From: Candidatus Hydrogenedentota bacterium
GTDB taxonomy: Bacteria > Hydrogenedentota > Hydrogenedentia > Hydrogenedentales > SLHB01
Length of the DNA: 8,108 nucleotides
Reading direction: 5' to 3'
Assembly: GCA_026387845.1 (NCBI GenBank)
Contig: JAPLKX010000377.1
Coordinates: 1 to 8,108, forward strand
Shown here: piece after piece, positions 6,626 to 8,108 of the stretch
Numbering within the stretch: the first letter of the stretch is position 1
Layout: each line of letters begins with the position of its first letter
The notes under the pieces: model-generated
The model's input: the letters and a program-made list of their open reading frames with translations, nothing else
Databases searched by the model: none
What the model was told of the DNA's origin: nothing
Made by a program: the position numbers and the translations under genes

Positions 6626-8044
6626 ATGGGAATCCTGCATGTCCGGCCTTCCCGCCGGCAGACGGTCCGCAAGTCCGGTGAAGGCTTTTTCGAGATTTAC
6701 TCATCTCCCTTGGGCGACCTGCCCGTCGTTCATGTGGCCGGTCCCCGTGATCAGATGGGCTGGCAGTACGGCGCGCTCGTGGGCGATCTGATCCGTCGCA
6801 ACGCCGATATGACCCTCGGTCTGTTCACCCAGGCCGGCGTTCCCCCCGATCTGGTCCGCCGCATCCTCGATGCCGCCTGGGGGCGCCTCGCGCCTCACGT
6901 ATCCGACGACGTGCTCGCCGAAATCGCCGCCATACCCGCGGGCGCCCGCAGCGCCGGGTTCAACGTCGCCCCCGAAGATATCCGACGCCTCATTGCCGTC
7001 ACCAACCTCGATATGTACCGGCGCGACGAACGCCTCCCCGAGTTGCTCAACCCCATGCCCCCTGCCCCGTCCTGCACGTTCTTCGCCGCATGGGGGCCGC
7101 GGACACAAGGCGGCAAGCTGCTGGCGTCCCGCAACCTCGACTGGGTTTCCCAGACCGGCATGCATGAAACCAGGCTCGTCACTGCATACCGGCCCGAGGA
7201 CGGGTTCGGGTTCGTCACGATGGGTTATGCCGGCCTTGCGGGCGCGCTCGCCGGCATGAACGAAAAAGGCATCTGTTTCTCCGAAATCGGCGCGTTCAGC
7301 GGCTCAGAAGAACTCGACGGCACGCCCTGGACGCTCACCGCGCGAAAAGTTCTGGAACAAACCGACTCCCTCGAAAGCGCCATTGCCGCCGTCCGCGGCG
7401 CAAAACACACCATCGGCTACAACTTCATGACGGCCGACGGCGACCCCGGCGCGTATGGCGCACCCGAATACGCCCCGGGCGCGGCCGCGTTCGAAACCAA
7501 CTTCACCTGCTGCGAAACGTTCCGCGCCGACGACCCTAAAGAACATGACGCAGCCTGGCGCGACCCTGCCGGCAACGTCCGGCCGTACGGCCTCCCCATG
7601 AAGCACGCCGTCATGCGGGCCGACATGGCGTTCAGCCAGTCCGTCAGAGCCCTCCAAGCCACCGACAACGGGCCGGTCGTGCCCGGCAACGACGGCAACC
7701 CCTTGACGGCGCCCACCTATGTCGATTGCCACAAGCCCATGTACGACATGTTCAGGGCTTACGAAACCGGCGCCGAATACGTCTATCCCCTCCGCAACAC
7801 CCGCGTCATCGAAGCCGCCAAACCCCGCCTCATTGGCCGTGAACAAGCCCTCAACATCGCCGCCACCGTCGCACACAACGTCGAGAAACTTGACAAAAAC
7901 GACTGGAACGTCATGAGCGTTGTCTACGCCCCCACCGACCTCGAGTTCTACGTCGCCTTCGAGTCCCGCGACCACGCCGGCAACTGGAAAAACGCACCCG
8001 ACTCCGGCTACTGGCAATTCAACCTCGATAAGCTCCTGGGATAA
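6626..8044 (+). CDS. C45-type (AAT-like) autoproteolytic Ntn hydrolase/acyltransferase
   Basis: 472 residues from ATG 6626, with GAGG (6617-6620) 5 nt upstream. The protein resembles the acyl-CoA:6-aminopenicillanate acyltransferase-like / C45 group of N-terminal-nucleophile hydrolases, which cleave or form amide bonds. In this family the precursor cuts itself just before a Cys, which becomes the catalytic N-terminus. Cys150 in PAPSCTFFAAWG fits that position. It is followed by the expected GGKLLASRNLDW (162-173, with Arg169, Asn170 and Asp172) and the Gly-rich LAGALAGMNEKGICFSE (204-220). Residues 1-149 would then be the small alpha-subunit. TLESAIA-like helix and NFMTADGD (266-273) segments also fit. 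I see no signal peptide, so it should act in the cytoplasm. The longer frame back to 6338 is rejected because it lacks a good ribosome site and covers the hairpin and promoter region. The substrate is unknown; it could be an acyl-amide, a peptide or a bile-salt-like conjugate. Confidence 0.82.
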   Translation: MGILHVRPSRRQTVRKSGEGFFEIYSSPLGDLPVVHVAGPRDQMGWQYGALVGDLIRRNADMTLGLFTQAGVPPDLVRRILDAAWGRLAPHVSDDVLAEIAAIPAGARSAGFNVAPEDIRRLIAVTNLDMYRRDERLPELLNPMPPAPSCTFFAAWGPRTQGGKLLASRNLDWVSQTGMHETRLVTAYRPEDGFGFVTMGYAGLAGALAGMNEKGICFSEIGAFSGSEELDGTPWTLTARKVLEQTDSLESAIAAVRGAKHTIGYNFMTADGDPGAYGAPEYAPGAAAFETNFTCCETFRADDPKEHDAAWRDPAGNVRPYGLPMKHAVMRADMAFSQSVRALQATDNGPVVPGNDGNPLTAPTYVDCHKPMYDMFRAYETGAEYVYPLRNTRVIEAAKPRLIGREQALNIAATVAHNVEKLDKNDWNVMSVVYAPTDLEFYVAFESRDHAGNWKNAPDSGYWQFNLDKLLG

Positions 8045-8045
8045 C

Positions 8046-8108
8046 GTGCGAAGTGCGAAGTGCGGAGTGCGGATTGCGGACTTCGTGCACTTCGCACTTC
8101 GCACATCG
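8046..8108. repeat. Heptanucleotide repeat array with internal strand switch (18-bp inverted repeat)
   Basis: Nine 7-bp units in register from 8046: GTGCGAA, GTGCGAA, GTGCGGA, GTGCGGA, TTGCGGA, then the reverse-strand units CTTCGTG, CACTTCG, CACTTCG, CACATCG, up to the window edge. As a result 8046-8063 is the exact reverse complement of 8087-8104, so the RNA can fold into a long hairpin with a 23-nt loop region. It begins two bases after the hydrolase TAA. It has no T-run, so it may act as a 3' mRNA stabiliser or a rho-related block rather than an intrinsic terminator. It may continue beyond the window. Confidence 0.85.

Noticed and set aside
7304..8104. 266-residue minus-strand open frame opposite the hydrolase
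   Set aside because: Its translation is Val/Gly-rich, the antisense image of the hydrolase codons, and its first residues come from the heptamer repeat. The plus-strand protein has clear family motifs.

Overview
The window comes from a GC-rich bacterial chromosome. It holds five protein genes: four on the minus strand in a row, and one on the plus strand diverging from them. I see no rRNA, tRNA, transposase, integrase or CRISPR array. The organism cannot be named from this stretch. The gene types and the intergenic heptamer repeat would suit an uncultured GC-rich lineage (for example planctomycete-like or Hydrogenedentota-like), but that is a guess.

Minus strand, in order of transcription (right to left): (1) a B12-binding-type radical SAM protein (start 6288, end 4579); (2) a FabF/KAS II-type beta-ketoacyl synthase (4573 to 3332), 5 nt downstream, whose second catalytic histidine is replaced by glutamine; (3) after 127 nt containing a GC hairpin and a 12-bp palindrome, a large membrane sensor histidine kinase (3204 to 694) with about nine transmembrane segments, then GAF, PAS, HisKA and HATPase domains; (4) after 6 nt and in the same reading frame, a response regulator with a receiver domain followed by a GAF-like region (start 687), which runs off the left edge of the window.

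Plus strand: a 337-nt AT-richer intergenic region (6289-6625) carries candidate divergent promoters and a terminator-like hairpin. It leads into a 472-residue C45-type Ntn-hydrolase/acyltransferase (6626-8044). Two nucleotides after its stop lies an array of 7-bp repeats (8046-8108) that changes strand half way, forming a perfect 18-bp inverted repeat.

How they may work together (inference): the radical SAM protein and ketosynthase are very likely translationally coupled and look like part of a pathway for a modified acyl or polyketide-like molecule. No acyl carrier protein is present in the window. The kinase and regulator form a cognate two-component pair. Co-orientation and tight packing raise the possibility that the multi-pass kinase senses the product of the two enzymes or controls its synthesis. 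The divergent acyl-amide hydrolase/acyltransferase could act on related molecules, but nothing in the sequence proves that link.
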